Counted from the stretch's first letter, positions 31,010 to 40,368 are shown. The stretch is DNA of 64,000 bases from Massilia cavernae (GCF_003590855.1 NZ_QYUP01000111.1:1-64000), one strand, 5' to 3'. Notes: generated from the sequence alone by a model not told the origin. Translations and numbers: made by a program.

Positions 31010-32881
31010 TCAGATTTCGACCTGGGTGCCGAGTTCGATCACCCGGTTGGTGGGGATCTGGTAGTAGTCGGCCGCGCCGCGCGAATTGCGCGACATGGTC
31101 ACGAACAGGTGTTCGCGCCATGGCGCCATGCCTCCGCCTGGCGCCGAAATGACGGTCTGGCGCGAGATGAAGAACGAGGTTTCCATCATCTCGAATTTCA
31201 AGCCCTGCTCCGCGCACAGCTTGAGCACATTCGGGATATCCGGTTCGTCCTTGAAACCGTAGGAGACATTGATCTGGAAGCAATCGTGTCCAAGCCCGAT
31301 CACCTTGACCTGGTCTTCGACCGGAACCCATGGCTCTTCCAGCATGTGCACGGTCAGGAATGCCACTCGCTCGTGCAGCACCTTGTTATGCGACAGGTTG
31401 TGCAACATCGCGTGCGGCACGCCATCGGTTTCGCCGCGCAGGAACACTGCGGTGCCGTACACGCGGGTCGGCGGCGCCGCGAACAGCGATCCGAGGAAGT
31501 CGTCGAGTGGAATCGCGTGCTTCTCGAGGTTCTGGTAAACCAGCTCGCGGCCGGTCTTCCAGGTCATCATGAGCGTAAACAGGATGGCGCCCAGCAGTAG
31601 CGGGAACCAGCCGCCGTGGAACAGCTTCAGGGCCGTCGACGAGAACAGCATGATGTCCATGACGATGAAGAAGCCGGTCGCCCCGAAGCACAGGATCAAC
31701 GGCAGGTGCCAGCGGTAGCGGGTAACGAAGAAGGTCAGGATCGTGGTCGACAACATGGTTGCGGTCACTGCGATGCCGTAGGCGCCTGCCAGCTCGTCGG
31801 AGGAACCGAACGCGACCACTGCAAGCAGGACCACGCACATCTGCAGCCAGTTAACCGCCGGGATGTAGATCTGGCCGATTTCGCTGGCCGAGGTATGCAG
31901 CACGCGCATGCGTGGCAGCAGGCCCAGCGCGACCGCCTGCTTGGTCATCGAGAACGTGCCGGAGATGGTGGCCTGCGACGCGATCACCGCCGCCATGGTC
32001 GACAGCAGCACCAACGGATACACCGCCCAGCCGCTTACCTGGTTGTAGAACGGGTTCGATACCGCTTCAGGATTGTTGATCAGCAGCGCTCCCTGGCCTA
32101 GGTAATTCAGGGCCAGCGCCGGGAAGGCGACCATGAACCATGCCATGCGGATCGGCTTCTTGCCGAAATGGCCCATGTCGGCGTACAACGCTTCGGCGCC
32201 GGTGATGGCCAGCACCACGGCGCCCAGGGCGACGAAGGCGGTGAAGCCGTTTTCGACCATGAAGCGCAGCGCGTGCAGCGGGTTCAGCGCAGCCAGGACC
32301 TGCGGCGCTTCGACGATGTGCATCACACCCATCACAGCCAGTGCCAGGAACCACACTACCATGACCGGTCCGAACCATCGGCCGATGCCGGCGGTCCCGT
32401 GCTTCTGCGCCGCATACAGCGCCACCAGCACGACGATCGAGATCGGCACGACATACGCCTTCATGCCGGGCGCCGCGACTTCAAGGCCTTCGATTGCGCC
32501 AAGCACGGAAATGGCCGGCGTAATCACGCTGTCGCCGTAGAACATCGTGGCGCCAAACACGCCCAGCATCAGCAGCGGCACATACCAGCCGGATGCCTTG
32601 GTGACGGAGTTCAGGGCCAGTGCCATCAGCGCCATGACCCCACCCTCGCCGCGGTTGTCGGCGCGCAGCACGAGCACGACGTATTTGAGGGAAACGATCA
32701 GGGTCAGGGCCCAGAAGATGAGGGAGAGAATGCCGAGCAGGTTGGGCTGGTTCAGCGCCAGGCCGTGTTCCTTGTCGAAAACCGCTTTGAGCGTGTACAA
32801 GGGGCTGGTACCGATATCGCCGTAGACGATACCGACCGCCGCCAGCGTCAGTGCGGCGACGCTGCTTTTCTTGTGTTCCAT
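31010..32881 (-). CDS. kup: Kup-type potassium uptake protein
   Basis: 623 residues. It is a secondary K+/H+ symporter with about 12 membrane helices and a cytoplasmic C-terminal domain of some 150 residues. The family signature GIVYGDIGTSPLYTLK is at residues 17-32. The ATG at 32881 (MEHKKSSVAALTLAAVG) fits Kup proteins. The frame stays open far upstream, to 34171, but that part only mirrors rarD and the histidine kinase gene on the other frames and is not Kup. A promoter is predicted about 40 bp upstream. Confidence 0.95.
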   Translation of the reverse strand: MEHKKSSVAALTLAAVGIVYGDIGTSPLYTLKAVFDKEHGLALNQPNLLGILSLIFWALTLIVSLKYVVLVLRADNRGEGGVMALMALALNSVTKASGWYVPLLMLGVFGATMFYGDSVITPAISVLGAIEGLEVAAPGMKAYVVPISIVVLVALYAAQKHGTAGIGRWFGPVMVVWFLALAVMGVMHIVEAPQVLAALNPLHALRFMVENGFTAFVALGAVVLAITGAEALYADMGHFGKKPIRMAWFMVAFPALALNYLGQGALLINNPEAVSNPFYNQVSGWAVYPLVLLSTMAAVIASQATISGTFSMTKQAVALGLLPRMRVLHTSASEIGQIYIPAVNWLQMCVVLLAVVAFGSSDELAGAYGIAVTATMLSTTILTFFVTRYRWHLPLILCFGATGFFIVMDIMLFSSTALKLFHGGWFPLLLGAILFTLMMTWKTGRELVYQNLEKHAIPLDDFLGSLFAAPPTRVYGTAVFLRGETDGVPHAMLHNLSHNKVLHERVAFLTVHMLEEPWVPVEDQVKVIGLGHDCFQINVSYGFKDEPDIPNVLKLCAEQGLKFEMMETSFFISRQTVISAPGGGMAPWREHLFVTMSRNSRGAADYYQIPTNRVIELGTQVEI

Positions 32882-32919
32882 CGTCAAGATTGCACCATAT
32901 TGTTGTTTTGATGCGTCGC

Positions 32920-32948
32920 ACAATATGATATGGCAGGGCAATTTGCAA
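32920..32948 (-). promoter_or_regulatory. predicted sigma-70 promoter of kup
   Basis: On the minus strand TTGCAA (32943-32948) and TATTGT (32920-32925) are separated by exactly 17 bp. Transcription would start near 32912, about 30 bases before the kup ATG. Confidence 0.45.
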
Positions 32949-33139
32949 GTGATATTCTTGTCATTGTTCTTGGCCTTTGACGTAGGTTGGCGAGCACGGC
33001 GCGGCAGTCGCCGCAGACGTCCTGTTGGCACTTTACCACCAAGCCCCTGAAAGCACGTTCTCGAACATGGCGGGCCCGTCAGCGGCGATCGGGCAACTGC
33101 GAGATAATGTTGTCCCACTGAATCTTTTGACTGTTCCCC

Positions 33140-34009
33140 ATGCGTACCGGCATCCTGTCCGCGGCCCTTGCATTCCTGTGCTGGGGCCTGTTCCCGCTCT
33201 ATTTCCACGCCCTCAACGAGGTGCCGCCGGCCCAGATCATGGTGCACCGGGTGGTGTGGTCGCTGCTGTTCCTGATGATCGTCCTGACCGCCCGCCACCA
33301 GTGGAAATGGCTGGGGCCCCTGATGCGCCAGCCGAAGGTGATCGCCAGCTTCGCGGCCAGCGCATTCCTTCTGTCGTTCAACTGGCTGTTGTATATCTGG
33401 GCGGTCAACAACGGCCACGTGATCGAATCGAGCCTGGGCTACTTCATCAACCCGCTGGTCAATGTGATGCTCGGCTACGTGGTGCTGAAGGAGCGCCTGC
33501 GGCGCGGACAATGGGCGGCGATCGCACTGGCCGCGGCCGGCGTGGCATGGCTGGCGTGGGACGCGGGCCGCATGCCGTGGATCGCGCTGATGCTGGCCGC
33601 TTCCTTCGGCCTGTACGGCCTGATGCGCAAGACCGCGGCGCTGGGCGCGCTCGAAGGCCTGTCGTTCGAGACCATGCTGCTGTTCCCGTTTGCGCTGGGT
33701 TACATCGTGTGGCTGACGATGAACGGCGATAACGCCTTCATCAACACTTCGTCCGACACCACGCGCTGGCTGCTGGCCGCGGCCGGCCCGATCACCGCGA
33801 TCCCGCTGCTGCTGTTCGCGGCCGGCGCGCGCAAGATCCCGCTGTCGGTCCTGGGCCTGTTGCAGTACATCGGCCCGACCATCCAGTTCGTGCTGGGGAT
33901 CTTCCTGTTCCAGGAGGCTTTCACCTCCGGCAAACTGGTGGGCTTCCTGATGATCTGGAGCGCGCTGGCGATCTACGCGGCCGAAGGGCTGTGGAAGCGC
34001 TCGAACTGA
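33140..34009 (+). CDS. rarD: RarD/EamA family transporter
   Basis: 289 residues and about ten membrane helices in two EamA halves. The N-terminal segment GILSAALAFLCWGLFPLYFHAL and the HRVVWSLLF motif are typical of RarD, a predicted permease of the drug/metabolite superfamily. Substrate unknown (RarD was linked to chloramphenicol sensitivity elsewhere). It is divergent from kup and convergent with the histidine kinase gene, overlapping its end by 37 bp. Confidence 0.93.
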   Translation: MRTGILSAALAFLCWGLFPLYFHALNEVPPAQIMVHRVVWSLLFLMIVLTARHQWKWLGPLMRQPKVIASFAASAFLLSFNWLLYIWAVNNGHVIESSLGYFINPLVNVMLGYVVLKERLRRGQWAAIALAAAGVAWLAWDAGRMPWIALMLAASFGLYGLMRKTAALGALEGLSFETMLLFPFALGYIVWLTMNGDNAFINTSSDTTRWLLAAAGPITAIPLLLFAAGARKIPLSVLGLLQYIGPTIQFVLGIFLFQEAFTSGKLVGFLMIWSALAIYAAEGLWKRSN

Positions 34010-35268
34010 GCCAGGCGCAGCACTGCGCGCGTCCCCGCGCCCGGTTCGCTGCCGATGGAAAGTTCGAATCCCGCGCGCGCCGCCAGCCGGTGCGCGATCG
34101 ACAGGCCCAGCCCCAGGCCGCAGCTGGCCTCCCCTTTCGCGCCCGGCTGGTAAAGCCGTTCCTGCAGCCACGGGCTGATGCCCGGGCCGCTGTCGGCGAC
34201 CACCAGCGCGCCGTCATCGGCGCCGATCCGGATCATGCCGGATGAAGTGTGGCCGAAGGCGTTGCTGACCAGGTTGGACAGCAAGATCTCCAGCGCCGCG
34301 CGGTGGCAGTGCCAGGCCGCGGTACCGCCCCCCTCCACCTGCACCTCGACCGCCTTCCCTTCCAGCAGGTGTGCGTGGCGTACCACGATTTCCTCCACCA
34401 GCGGCAGCAGCGCCACCGGCTCCGCCGCGGCCTGGTCCAGTTCCTCGCGCGCCAGCGCCAGCAGCGTGTCGACCGTTTGCGCCATGCCCGCCGCCGCGGC
34501 GGCGATGCGCTGCACCTGCGCCGCCGCCTTCGGCGCCATCGGCTGCGCAGCAAGCAGGCGCGCGGCGCCGTCGATCACGGCAACCGGGGTGCGCAGTTCA
34601 TGGCTGGCGTCCTGGGTGAAGCGCTGCTCGCGCTCGATGAAGTCGGCGATGCGGTCCAGCGCCTGCTCCAGCCGCGTGGCCACCGCACCGATCTCGTTGT
34701 CGGGAAAACCGGCCGCGAAGCCGCGCGGCAGCAGGCCCGGTTCTGCCGCCGACACCAGTCGTGCCAGGCGGTCGAGCGGTGCGGTCGCGGAACGGGCCAG
34801 CCAGAAGCCGAATGCCGTGGTCACGGCCAGCAGCGCCGCCGCCAGCGTGCCCAGCACCCCGGCAATGAAGGGAAGGCGCGGCCGCACCACCAGCTCGCCG
34901 CTCACTTCCGCGACCAGGTAGAACGGCGCCGAGCCGGCACGGACCACGTGATAGTGGCGGCCCTGGTCGCCGAAGAATTCGCTATGGCCGGGCGACGCCG
35001 GAAACTGGCGTGCGAGGTCAAAGGGGAAAGTGGCCGGGCCGCGATGCACGCTGACGAAGCCGCGCAGCGGCGTTGCCGGTTCGCCCCGCGCATCCCACGC
35101 CTGCTGCTGGTGCGCGGCTTCCTGGCGCAGCATGTTGTCGAAGAAGCTGTCCTCGACCACGTAGACGAACACCAGGCTGAATGCGGAAAAGCACAGCGAC
35201 GCCAGCAGCGCGAACGCGGCGAAAGCGAAGACGATGCGGCGCCGCAGTCCGTGGCGCGCGCCGCTCAC
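33973..35268 (-). CDS. sensor histidine kinase
   Basis: 431 residues. The first membrane segment is at about 12-36, followed by a periplasmic sensor region to about 130, a second membrane segment at about 135-160 and a HAMP-like linker. Then come the H-box TQDASHELRTPVAVIDG, the N-box LLSNLVSNAFGH, G1 VADSGPGI and G2 GLGLGLS. The GTG start (35268) overlaps the TGA of the response regulator gene (GTGA), so the two are translationally coupled. The periplasmic region is short and gives no hint of the signal. Confidence 0.93.
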   Translation of the reverse strand: MSGARHGLRRRIVFAFAAFALLASLCFSAFSLVFVYVVEDSFFDNMLRQEAAHQQQAWDARGEPATPLRGFVSVHRGPATFPFDLARQFPASPGHSEFFGDQGRHYHVVRAGSAPFYLVAEVSGELVVRPRLPFIAGVLGTLAAALLAVTTAFGFWLARSATAPLDRLARLVSAAEPGLLPRGFAAGFPDNEIGAVATRLEQALDRIADFIEREQRFTQDASHELRTPVAVIDGAARLLAAQPMAPKAAAQVQRIAAAAAGMAQTVDTLLALAREELDQAAAEPVALLPLVEEIVVRHAHLLEGKAVEVQVEGGGTAAWHCHRAALEILLSNLVSNAFGHTSSGMIRIGADDGALVVADSGPGISPWLQERLYQPGAKGEASCGLGLGLSIAHRLAARAGFELSIGSEPGAGTRAVLRLAQFERFHSPSAA

Positions 35269-35939
35269 GCGCCCGCCTCCAGCCGGAAGCCAACGCCGTG
35301 CACGGTCACCAGCATCGGCTGCGCGTAGGGTTTGTCGAGGCCCTGGCGCAGCTGGTACAGGTGGCTGCGCAGCGCATCCGAATCGGGCGGCTCGCCGCGC
35401 CACAAGGCCTGCGTCAGCTCGGAGCGCGTGACGATGCGCGGGTGGGCTTCGGCCAGCGCCAGCAGGATCTGGTAGCCGGCCGGGTTGAGGCGCACCGGCT
35501 GGCCGTCGCGCGTGACCGACTGCGCCTGGCGGTCGATCGACAGCGCGCCGATGGTGACGACGTGGTGCTGGTGCAGGGTGTGGCGGCGCGCCAGCGCATT
35601 GCAGCGCGCCAGCAGTTCTTCCAGCGCGAACGGCTTGACCAGGTAGTCGTCGGCGCCGCTCTCGAAGCCGGCCAGTTTGTCGTGCAGCGTGCCGCGCGCG
35701 GTCAGCATCAGCACCGGCACATGGCGCGAATGCCCCGCGCGCAGGCGGCGGCACACTTCGAGGCCGTCGATGCGGGGCAAGGTCAGGTCAAGCAAGATCA
35801 AGTCGTAGTGATTGGCAAGCGCCAGCTGCAGGCCGAGTGCGCCGTCGGCCGCAAAGTCGGCGCTGTGGCCGTGCTGTTCGAGACCGTCGGCCAGGTTGCG
35901 CGCCAGCGGGGCGTGGTCTTCGACGACGAGAATATGCAC
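35265..35939 (-). CDS. OmpR/PhoB-family response regulator
   Basis: 224 residues. The receiver domain has ILVVEDHAPLA at the start, the phospho-acceptor Asp in LILLDLTLPRIDG and the switch lysine in YLVKPFALEE. The C-terminal winged helix has SDALRSHLYQLRQGLDKP and VHGVGFRLE. The GTG start at 35939 follows AAAGGA. Partner of the overlapping histidine kinase gene; 13 bp downstream of the DJ-1-like gene. Confidence 0.93.
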   Translation of the reverse strand: MHILVVEDHAPLARNLADGLEQHGHSADFAADGALGLQLALANHYDLILLDLTLPRIDGLEVCRRLRAGHSRHVPVLMLTARGTLHDKLAGFESGADDYLVKPFALEELLARCNALARRHTLHQHHVVTIGALSIDRQAQSVTRDGQPVRLNPAGYQILLALAEAHPRIVTRSELTQALWRGEPPDSDALRSHLYQLRQGLDKPYAQPMLVTVHGVGFRLEAGA

Positions 35940-35952
35940 GGGCTTCGGTCCT

Positions 35953-37005
35953 TTATCGGTTGGCCAGGCGCTGGAGCTGGAAGGCATCGGCCAGACGCCA
36001 CTCCATGGCCGCCACGACGGCATGCATCAGCACCAGCATCTTATCAAACTGCGCAACCCGTTCCTGCGCTGCGCGGGCCGCCGCGAAGCCGCCGCTGTAG
36101 TAGGCGGCCAGCACGCGCACGCTTTGTTCCTCCGCGCTTGGCTCGCGCGGCACCGGCACATGGCCCAGCGCTGCGATCACGCCTTCGGCGGTGGACCAGG
36201 TCGACCATGAATTCTGGCCCGTCACCAGCCGTCCGTCGGCCACCGTGTTGTCGATGAACTTTGGACCCGCGACGAAGCGTGCGCCGTTCGCCACGGCCCG
36301 GTCCTGCAGCAGGAAGCCGAAGTTCGCGCGCGCCTCCTCATCCATGAAGAGTTCTTCCTCGTTGCTGAAACCCGTGACCCGGCGTCCCGCGAGCAAGGGC
36401 GTGCCGTCGGCAAGGAAGACATCCGCCAGCGCCGCGGGGCCATGGCATACGGCGGCGACCACGCCACGGGCGCCGATGGCGCGCACCAGCCGCGTAATGT
36501 CGGCATTGCCGGGAAAGTCGAACATGGCGCCTTTGCCGCCGACGAAGTAGACGGCCGAATACAGCGCCGGGTCGGCATCGGCCAGTTTCATCGAACGGCG
36601 CACCTTGGCCTGCGCCGCCGTGTCGTTGAGGAAGGCGTAGTCGGTGTCGCCCATGTCGTCGAGATCGATGCGCTCCTGGGGCTTGCCGCCGGCCGGCGAC
36701 GCGATATCGACCTCGTAGCCGTTGGCCTGGAATACATAGTAGGCGCGCGCCAGTTCGGTCAGCTCATAGCCCGCCTTGCGGTTGTTCGGGCCGCCGCGGG
36801 CGGCGCTGCTGACCACCACCAGGATCCGGCCGCGCCGTTCGCCGACGGCGTTTTTCAGGTAAGGCAGGCTGGCGGCGGATGCGTGCGGATTGGCCTTCGG
36901 CGCGTTGTCGAGATCGAAACTCTGGTACCAGCCCCAGCCAAGGGCGGCAAGGACGGCGAGGCCGGCGGCCAGCCAGGCGGCGGCGCGGAGGAGGAATCGG
37001 ATCAT
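35953..37005 (-). CDS. membrane-anchored DJ-1/PfpI-family protein
   Basis: 350 residues. An N-terminal membrane anchor (about 3-25) is followed by a type 1 glutamine-amidotransferase-like domain. The nucleophile elbow is AAVCHGPAAL, as in Hsp31/HchA-type DJ-1 proteins (chaperone, deglycase or glyoxalase III activity), after SAVYFVGGKGAMFDFPG. The C-terminal 70 residues are not typical of DJ-1 and are probably helical. It is the first gene of an operon with the response regulator and kinase, so it may be a target or modulator of that two-component system. Confidence 0.85.
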   Translation of the reverse strand: MIRFLLRAAAWLAAGLAVLAALGWGWYQSFDLDNAPKANPHASAASLPYLKNAVGERRGRILVVVSSAARGGPNNRKAGYELTELARAYYVFQANGYEVDIASPAGGKPQERIDLDDMGDTDYAFLNDTAAQAKVRRSMKLADADPALYSAVYFVGGKGAMFDFPGNADITRLVRAIGARGVVAAVCHGPAALADVFLADGTPLLAGRRVTGFSNEEELFMDEEARANFGFLLQDRAVANGARFVAGPKFIDNTVADGRLVTGQNSWSTWSTAEGVIAALGHVPVPREPSAEEQSVRVLAAYYSGGFAAARAAQERVAQFDKMLVLMHAVVAAMEWRLADAFQLQRLANR

Positions 37006-37130
37006 GGCGTTGCTCCAGTGATAAGGAAGTAGCGCCAGCATGCCCGGCACGCAGTGAAATGGATGTGAAAAACCATGGAAGCTTCCAACTACTGTATCCT
37101 GTTGACCTTCCGTTCTAACTGAGATTCTCA

Positions 37131-38798
37131 ATGGCAAATTACGTCTACACCATGAACCGCGTCGGCAAAATCGTTCCGCCGAAACGCCAGATTCTGAAAG
37201 ACATTTCGCTCTCCTTCTTCCCCGGCGCAAAGATCGGGGTGCTGGGCCTGAACGGCTCCGGCAAATCGTCCCTGCTGAAAATCATGGCAGGCATCGACAC
37301 CGACATCCAGGGCGAAGCGCGCCCGATGCCGGGCCTGAACATCGGCTACCTGCCACAGGAGCCGCAGCTGAACCCGGAGCTGACCGTGCGCCAGGAAGTG
37401 GAATCCGGCCTGGGCGAAGCCTTCGAAGCGCAAGCCAAGCTGGAAGCCGTGTACGCCGCCTATGCCGATGAAGACGCCGACTTCGACGCGCTCGCCAAGG
37501 AGCAGGAGCGCCTGGAGTCGATTATCGCCGCCTCGGACGGCGGCAACCTGAACCTGCAGCTGGAAATGGCCGCTGACGCGCTGCGCCTGCCGCCATGGGA
37601 CGCCAGGATCGGCGTGCTGTCGGGCGGCGAGAAGCGCCGCGTGGCGCTGTGCAAGCTGCTGCTGTCCAAGCCCGACATGCTGCTGCTGGACGAGCCGACC
37701 AACCACCTGGACGCGGAATCGGTCGACTGGCTGGAGCAGTTCCTGCTGCGCTTCCCGGGCACCGTGGTCGGCATCACCCACGACCGTTACTTCCTCGACA
37801 ACGCGGCCGAATGGATCCTGGAACTGGACCGCGGTTCGGGCATTCCATGGAAGGGCAACTACAGCTCGTGGCTGGACCAGAAGCAGGCCCGCCTGAAGCA
37901 GGAAGAATCGACCGAATCGGCGCGCCAGAAGGCGCTGCAGAAGGAACTCGAATGGTCGCGCCAGAATCCGAAGGCACGCCAGGCCAAGTCGAAAGCCCGC
38001 CTGGCCCGCTTCAACGAGCTGTCCGAGCACGAATACCAGAAGCGCAACGAAACCCAGGAAATCTTTATTCCTGTGGCGGAGCGCCTCGGTAACGAAGTCA
38101 TCGAATTCAAGAACGTGTCGAAAGCCTTCGGCGACCGCCTGCTGATCGACAACCTGTCGTTCACCGTGCCTGCCGGCGCGATCGTCGGCATCATCGGCCC
38201 GAACGGCGCCGGTAAGTCGACCCTGTTCAAGATGATCACCGGCAAGGAACAGCCGGACAACGGCGAAGTCGCGATCGGCAAGACCGCCAAGGTCTCGATC
38301 GTCGACCAGCACCGTGACGAGCTGTCGGACAAGAAGTCCGTGTTCGAGGACGTATCGGGCGGCGCGGACATGCTGACTGTCGGCCGCTTCGAAATGCCGT
38401 CGCGCGCCTACCTGGGCCGCTTCAACTTCAAGGGTTCGGACCAGCAGAAGGTCGTCGGCAACCTGTCCGGCGGTGAGCGTGGCCGCCTGCACCTGGCCAA
38501 GACCCTGCTGCAAGGCGGCAACGTCCTGCTGCTGGATGAACCATCCAACGACCTCGACGTGGAAACCCTGCGCGCGCTGGAAGATGCGCTGCTGGAATTC
38601 GCCGGCAGCGTGATGGTGATTTCGCACGACCGCTGGTTCCTGGACCGCATCGCGACCCATATCCTGGCGTTCGAAGGTAACTCGCAGGTGACCTTCTTCG
38701 ACGGCAACTATCAGGAATACGAAGCCGACAAGAAGAAGCGCCTGGGTGAAGAAGGCGCCAAGCCGAAGCGCATCCGCTACAAGCCGCTGACCGTGTAA
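37131..38798 (+). CDS. ettA: energy-dependent translational throttle protein EttA (ABC-F)
   Basis: 555 residues. A soluble ABC-F ATPase that binds the ribosomal E site and gates the first elongation step by ATP/ADP ratio. Two ABC domains have Walker A motifs GLNGSGKSS (about 39-47) and GPNGAGKST, and signature motifs LSGGEKRRVAL and LSGGERGRLHL. The linker contains the charged arm of the family (KARQAKSKARLARFNEL). Start ATG 37131 (MANYVYTMNRVGKIVPPK). Confidence 0.97.
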   Translation: MANYVYTMNRVGKIVPPKRQILKDISLSFFPGAKIGVLGLNGSGKSSLLKIMAGIDTDIQGEARPMPGLNIGYLPQEPQLNPELTVRQEVESGLGEAFEAQAKLEAVYAAYADEDADFDALAKEQERLESIIAASDGGNLNLQLEMAADALRLPPWDARIGVLSGGEKRRVALCKLLLSKPDMLLLDEPTNHLDAESVDWLEQFLLRFPGTVVGITHDRYFLDNAAEWILELDRGSGIPWKGNYSSWLDQKQARLKQEESTESARQKALQKELEWSRQNPKARQAKSKARLARFNELSEHEYQKRNETQEIFIPVAERLGNEVIEFKNVSKAFGDRLLIDNLSFTVPAGAIVGIIGPNGAGKSTLFKMITGKEQPDNGEVAIGKTAKVSIVDQHRDELSDKKSVFEDVSGGADMLTVGRFEMPSRAYLGRFNFKGSDQQKVVGNLSGGERGRLHLAKTLLQGGNVLLLDEPSNDLDVETLRALEDALLEFAGSVMVISHDRWFLDRIATHILAFEGNSQVTFFDGNYQEYEADKKKRLGEEGAKPKRIRYKPLTV

Positions 38799-38816
38799 GC
38801 ACGGCCGGCGTGGCAC

Positions 38817-38842
38817 AAGCTCCCTGCGGGGAGCTTTTTTTT
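38817..38842 (+). terminator. intrinsic terminator of ettA
   Basis: An 8-bp stem (38817-38824 with 38829-38836) and 4-nt loop followed by an eight-T run, 19 bases after the ettA stop codon. Confidence 0.92.
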
Positions 38843-38871
38843 CATCTCGGCAAGAGAACAACCGACGTAGA

Positions 38872-38925
38872 TCGGGGACAGACCACGATCTAAAGGAGAT
38901 CGCGTAGATCGTGGTCTGTCCCCGA
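38872..38925. repeat. 20-bp perfect inverted repeat
   Basis: Bases 38872-38891 are the exact reverse complement of 38906-38925, with a 14-nt loop. The arm contains GGGGACAGACCACGATCT. It lies in the intergenic space after the ettA terminator. It has no T-run and looks like a REP or small non-autonomous repeat, not a terminator. Confidence 0.85.
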
Positions 38926-38940
38926 ATTCTGCAAATGGAA

Positions 38941-38984
38941 AGGGCGGAAAAGCGGACGGGGTGAACCGTACACTTTTCCGCCCT
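38941..38984 (-). terminator. hairpin downstream of the outer-membrane protein gene
   Basis: agggcggaaaag (38941-38952) pairs perfectly with 38973-38984; on the minus strand the stem is followed by TTCCATTT. It lies 34-77 bases after the stop codon of the outer-membrane protein gene and probably terminates it. Confidence 0.65.
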
Positions 38985-39017
38985 TCTTACTTCAAGCGGG
39001 CTTCCAGCCTTGGGGAC

Positions 39018-39578
39018 TTAGAAGCTGTAGCGCGCCGCTACGGTGATGACGTCAGGCTTGGCGCCGATGTCCTGCTTCTTGCCATAGCGCTCGTATTCCG
39101 CGGTGAGCGCGACGTTCTGGCTCAGGTTGTACTGGGCGCCCAGGCCGGCGTACACGCCGGTGTCGTGGTCCTTGCTCGACAGGCCGATGTTGCTGATGCG
39201 CAGTTCGGACTTGGTGCGGGCCGCGCCCAGCTTGCCGAAGACGGAAAACTGTTCATTGATTGGAGCGTTCGCCTTGGCCGCGACATAGATGGCGTCGCCT
39301 TCAGTCTCGGCACGGCTGTTGATGCCGTTGCTGACGAAGTTGGTGGTCGAATTGCGGAAGTCGGTGTAGCCAGCTTCCACGCCGAAGTTCTGGTCCATTT
39401 CGTAGCCACCGAAGAACTTGCCGGAAGCTTTGTAGCCTTCGGTGTCGACGTTGCTGGCGCCAGCGCGCTTGAAGGTGTGGTCGGCCGAAGCGACACCAAC
39501 ACCAACGTAAGGTCCTGCTGCCTGGGCCGCGCCCATGGCGGTTACACCTGCGATCAGTGCGAAGATAAGCTTTTTCAT
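39018..39578 (-). CDS. outer-membrane beta-barrel protein
   Basis: 186 residues. The signal peptide (MKKLIFALIAGVTAMGAAQA) is followed by an eight-strand-type beta-barrel of the OmpA/OmpX/OmpW class, with alternating strands such as GPYVGVGVASADHTF and GKFFGGYEMDQNFGVEAGYTDF, ending in VITVAARYSF with the terminal Phe recognised by BamA. AGGAG precedes the ATG at 39578. Monocistronic between a hairpin terminator and an AT-rich promoter region. Specific function unknown. Confidence 0.9.
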   Translation of the reverse strand: MKKLIFALIAGVTAMGAAQAAGPYVGVGVASADHTFKRAGASNVDTEGYKASGKFFGGYEMDQNFGVEAGYTDFRNSTTNFVSNGINSRAETEGDAIYVAAKANAPINEQFSVFGKLGAARTKSELRISNIGLSSKDHDTGVYAGLGAQYNLSQNVALTAEYERYGKKQDIGAKPDVITVAARYSF

Positions 39579-39768
39579 ACGGACTCCTGTGTTGTTGAGA
39601 CGTTCTGGTCCGCAATTCATTCGGAATTGCGAGGTAGTCAAGATAGCATCTGAGACAAGGGCCGTAAGTGGGAATCGCGTAAGACTTGTAATGAGATGTT
39701 ACAGTATGCAGATATTGCTGACCGGCGGTTCAGCTATTTTTTGCGCGAGGATGGGCAAAAAATCCTTC

Positions 39769-40368
39769 TTATTCAACGATGTAGCGGAAAGTTAGATTGA
39801 CGCGCGGGCCGACGGGGCGCGTTGTTTTATTTATGCCGTGTGACCAGAAGTGCTGCATCGAACCGACCATCAGCAACATGCTTCCGTTGCTTAACGCCAC
39901 CTTGAGCGTCCGTTTTGTAACGCGGTGACGGAGGATAAAGCTCCGCGTCGCGCCAAAACTGACCGAGGCAATCGCCGGATTGCGGCCGAGTTCAGGTTCG
40001 TCGTCGCTGTGCATCCCCATGCTGTCGCGGCCGTCCCGGTAGTAATTCAGCAACAGGCTGTTGAAGCGCCGTCCGGTGGCGGCCTCGACGGCTGCCTTGA
40101 TCTCCAGTTGCAGCGGCGTGAACGGCTGGGGTTCCAGCCGCAGCCCGGAATAGGTGTAGGCCATGTCGCCATGCCATGCGGTCAGGCGCGGCTGCAGGTG
40201 CTGCTTGCCCCACAGCGTGATCGTTTCCGCCTTCCAGTTTGTTTCGCCGACCAGCCGCGCCAGCACCTCGTCATTGCCCAGGCTCAGCGGCAGCTGGGCA
40301 AGCAAGGCCAGTTCGCCATCCTCGATCGGGATCGGCGCCAGGATATCGCTTGAGGTGAACAAGTTCAT
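39769..40368 (-). CDS. AlkB-like 2-oxoglutarate/Fe(II)-dependent dioxygenase
   Basis: 199 residues with the AlkB fold: iron ligands H120 and D122 in MHSDDEPELG and H177 in FWSHGIN, and the 2-oxoglutarate-binding RVNLTFR (189-195). ITLWGKQHLQPRLTAWHGD resembles the nucleotide-recognition lid of AlkB homologues of the ALKBH2/3 type. It probably repairs alkylated DNA or RNA bases by oxidative demethylation. No ada gene or Ada-type site is near. Confidence 0.93.
   Translation of the reverse strand: MNLFTSSDILAPIPIEDGELALLAQLPLSLGNDEVLARLVGETNWKAETITLWGKQHLQPRLTAWHGDMAYTYSGLRLEPQPFTPLQLEIKAAVEAATGRRFNSLLLNYYRDGRDSMGMHSDDEPELGRNPAIASVSFGATRSFILRHRVTKRTLKVALSNGSMLLMVGSMQHFWSHGINKTTRPVGPRVNLTFRYIVE

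Noticed and set aside
32882-34171. N-terminal extension of Kup by 430 codons
   Set aside because: The frame is open but reads antisense to rarD and crosses the kup promoter; family start MEHKKSSVAALTLAAVG fits the ATG at 32881.
37128-38861. A 577-codon minus-strand frame opposite ettA
   Set aside because: Exact mirror of ettA; no ribosome site and no recognisable protein features.
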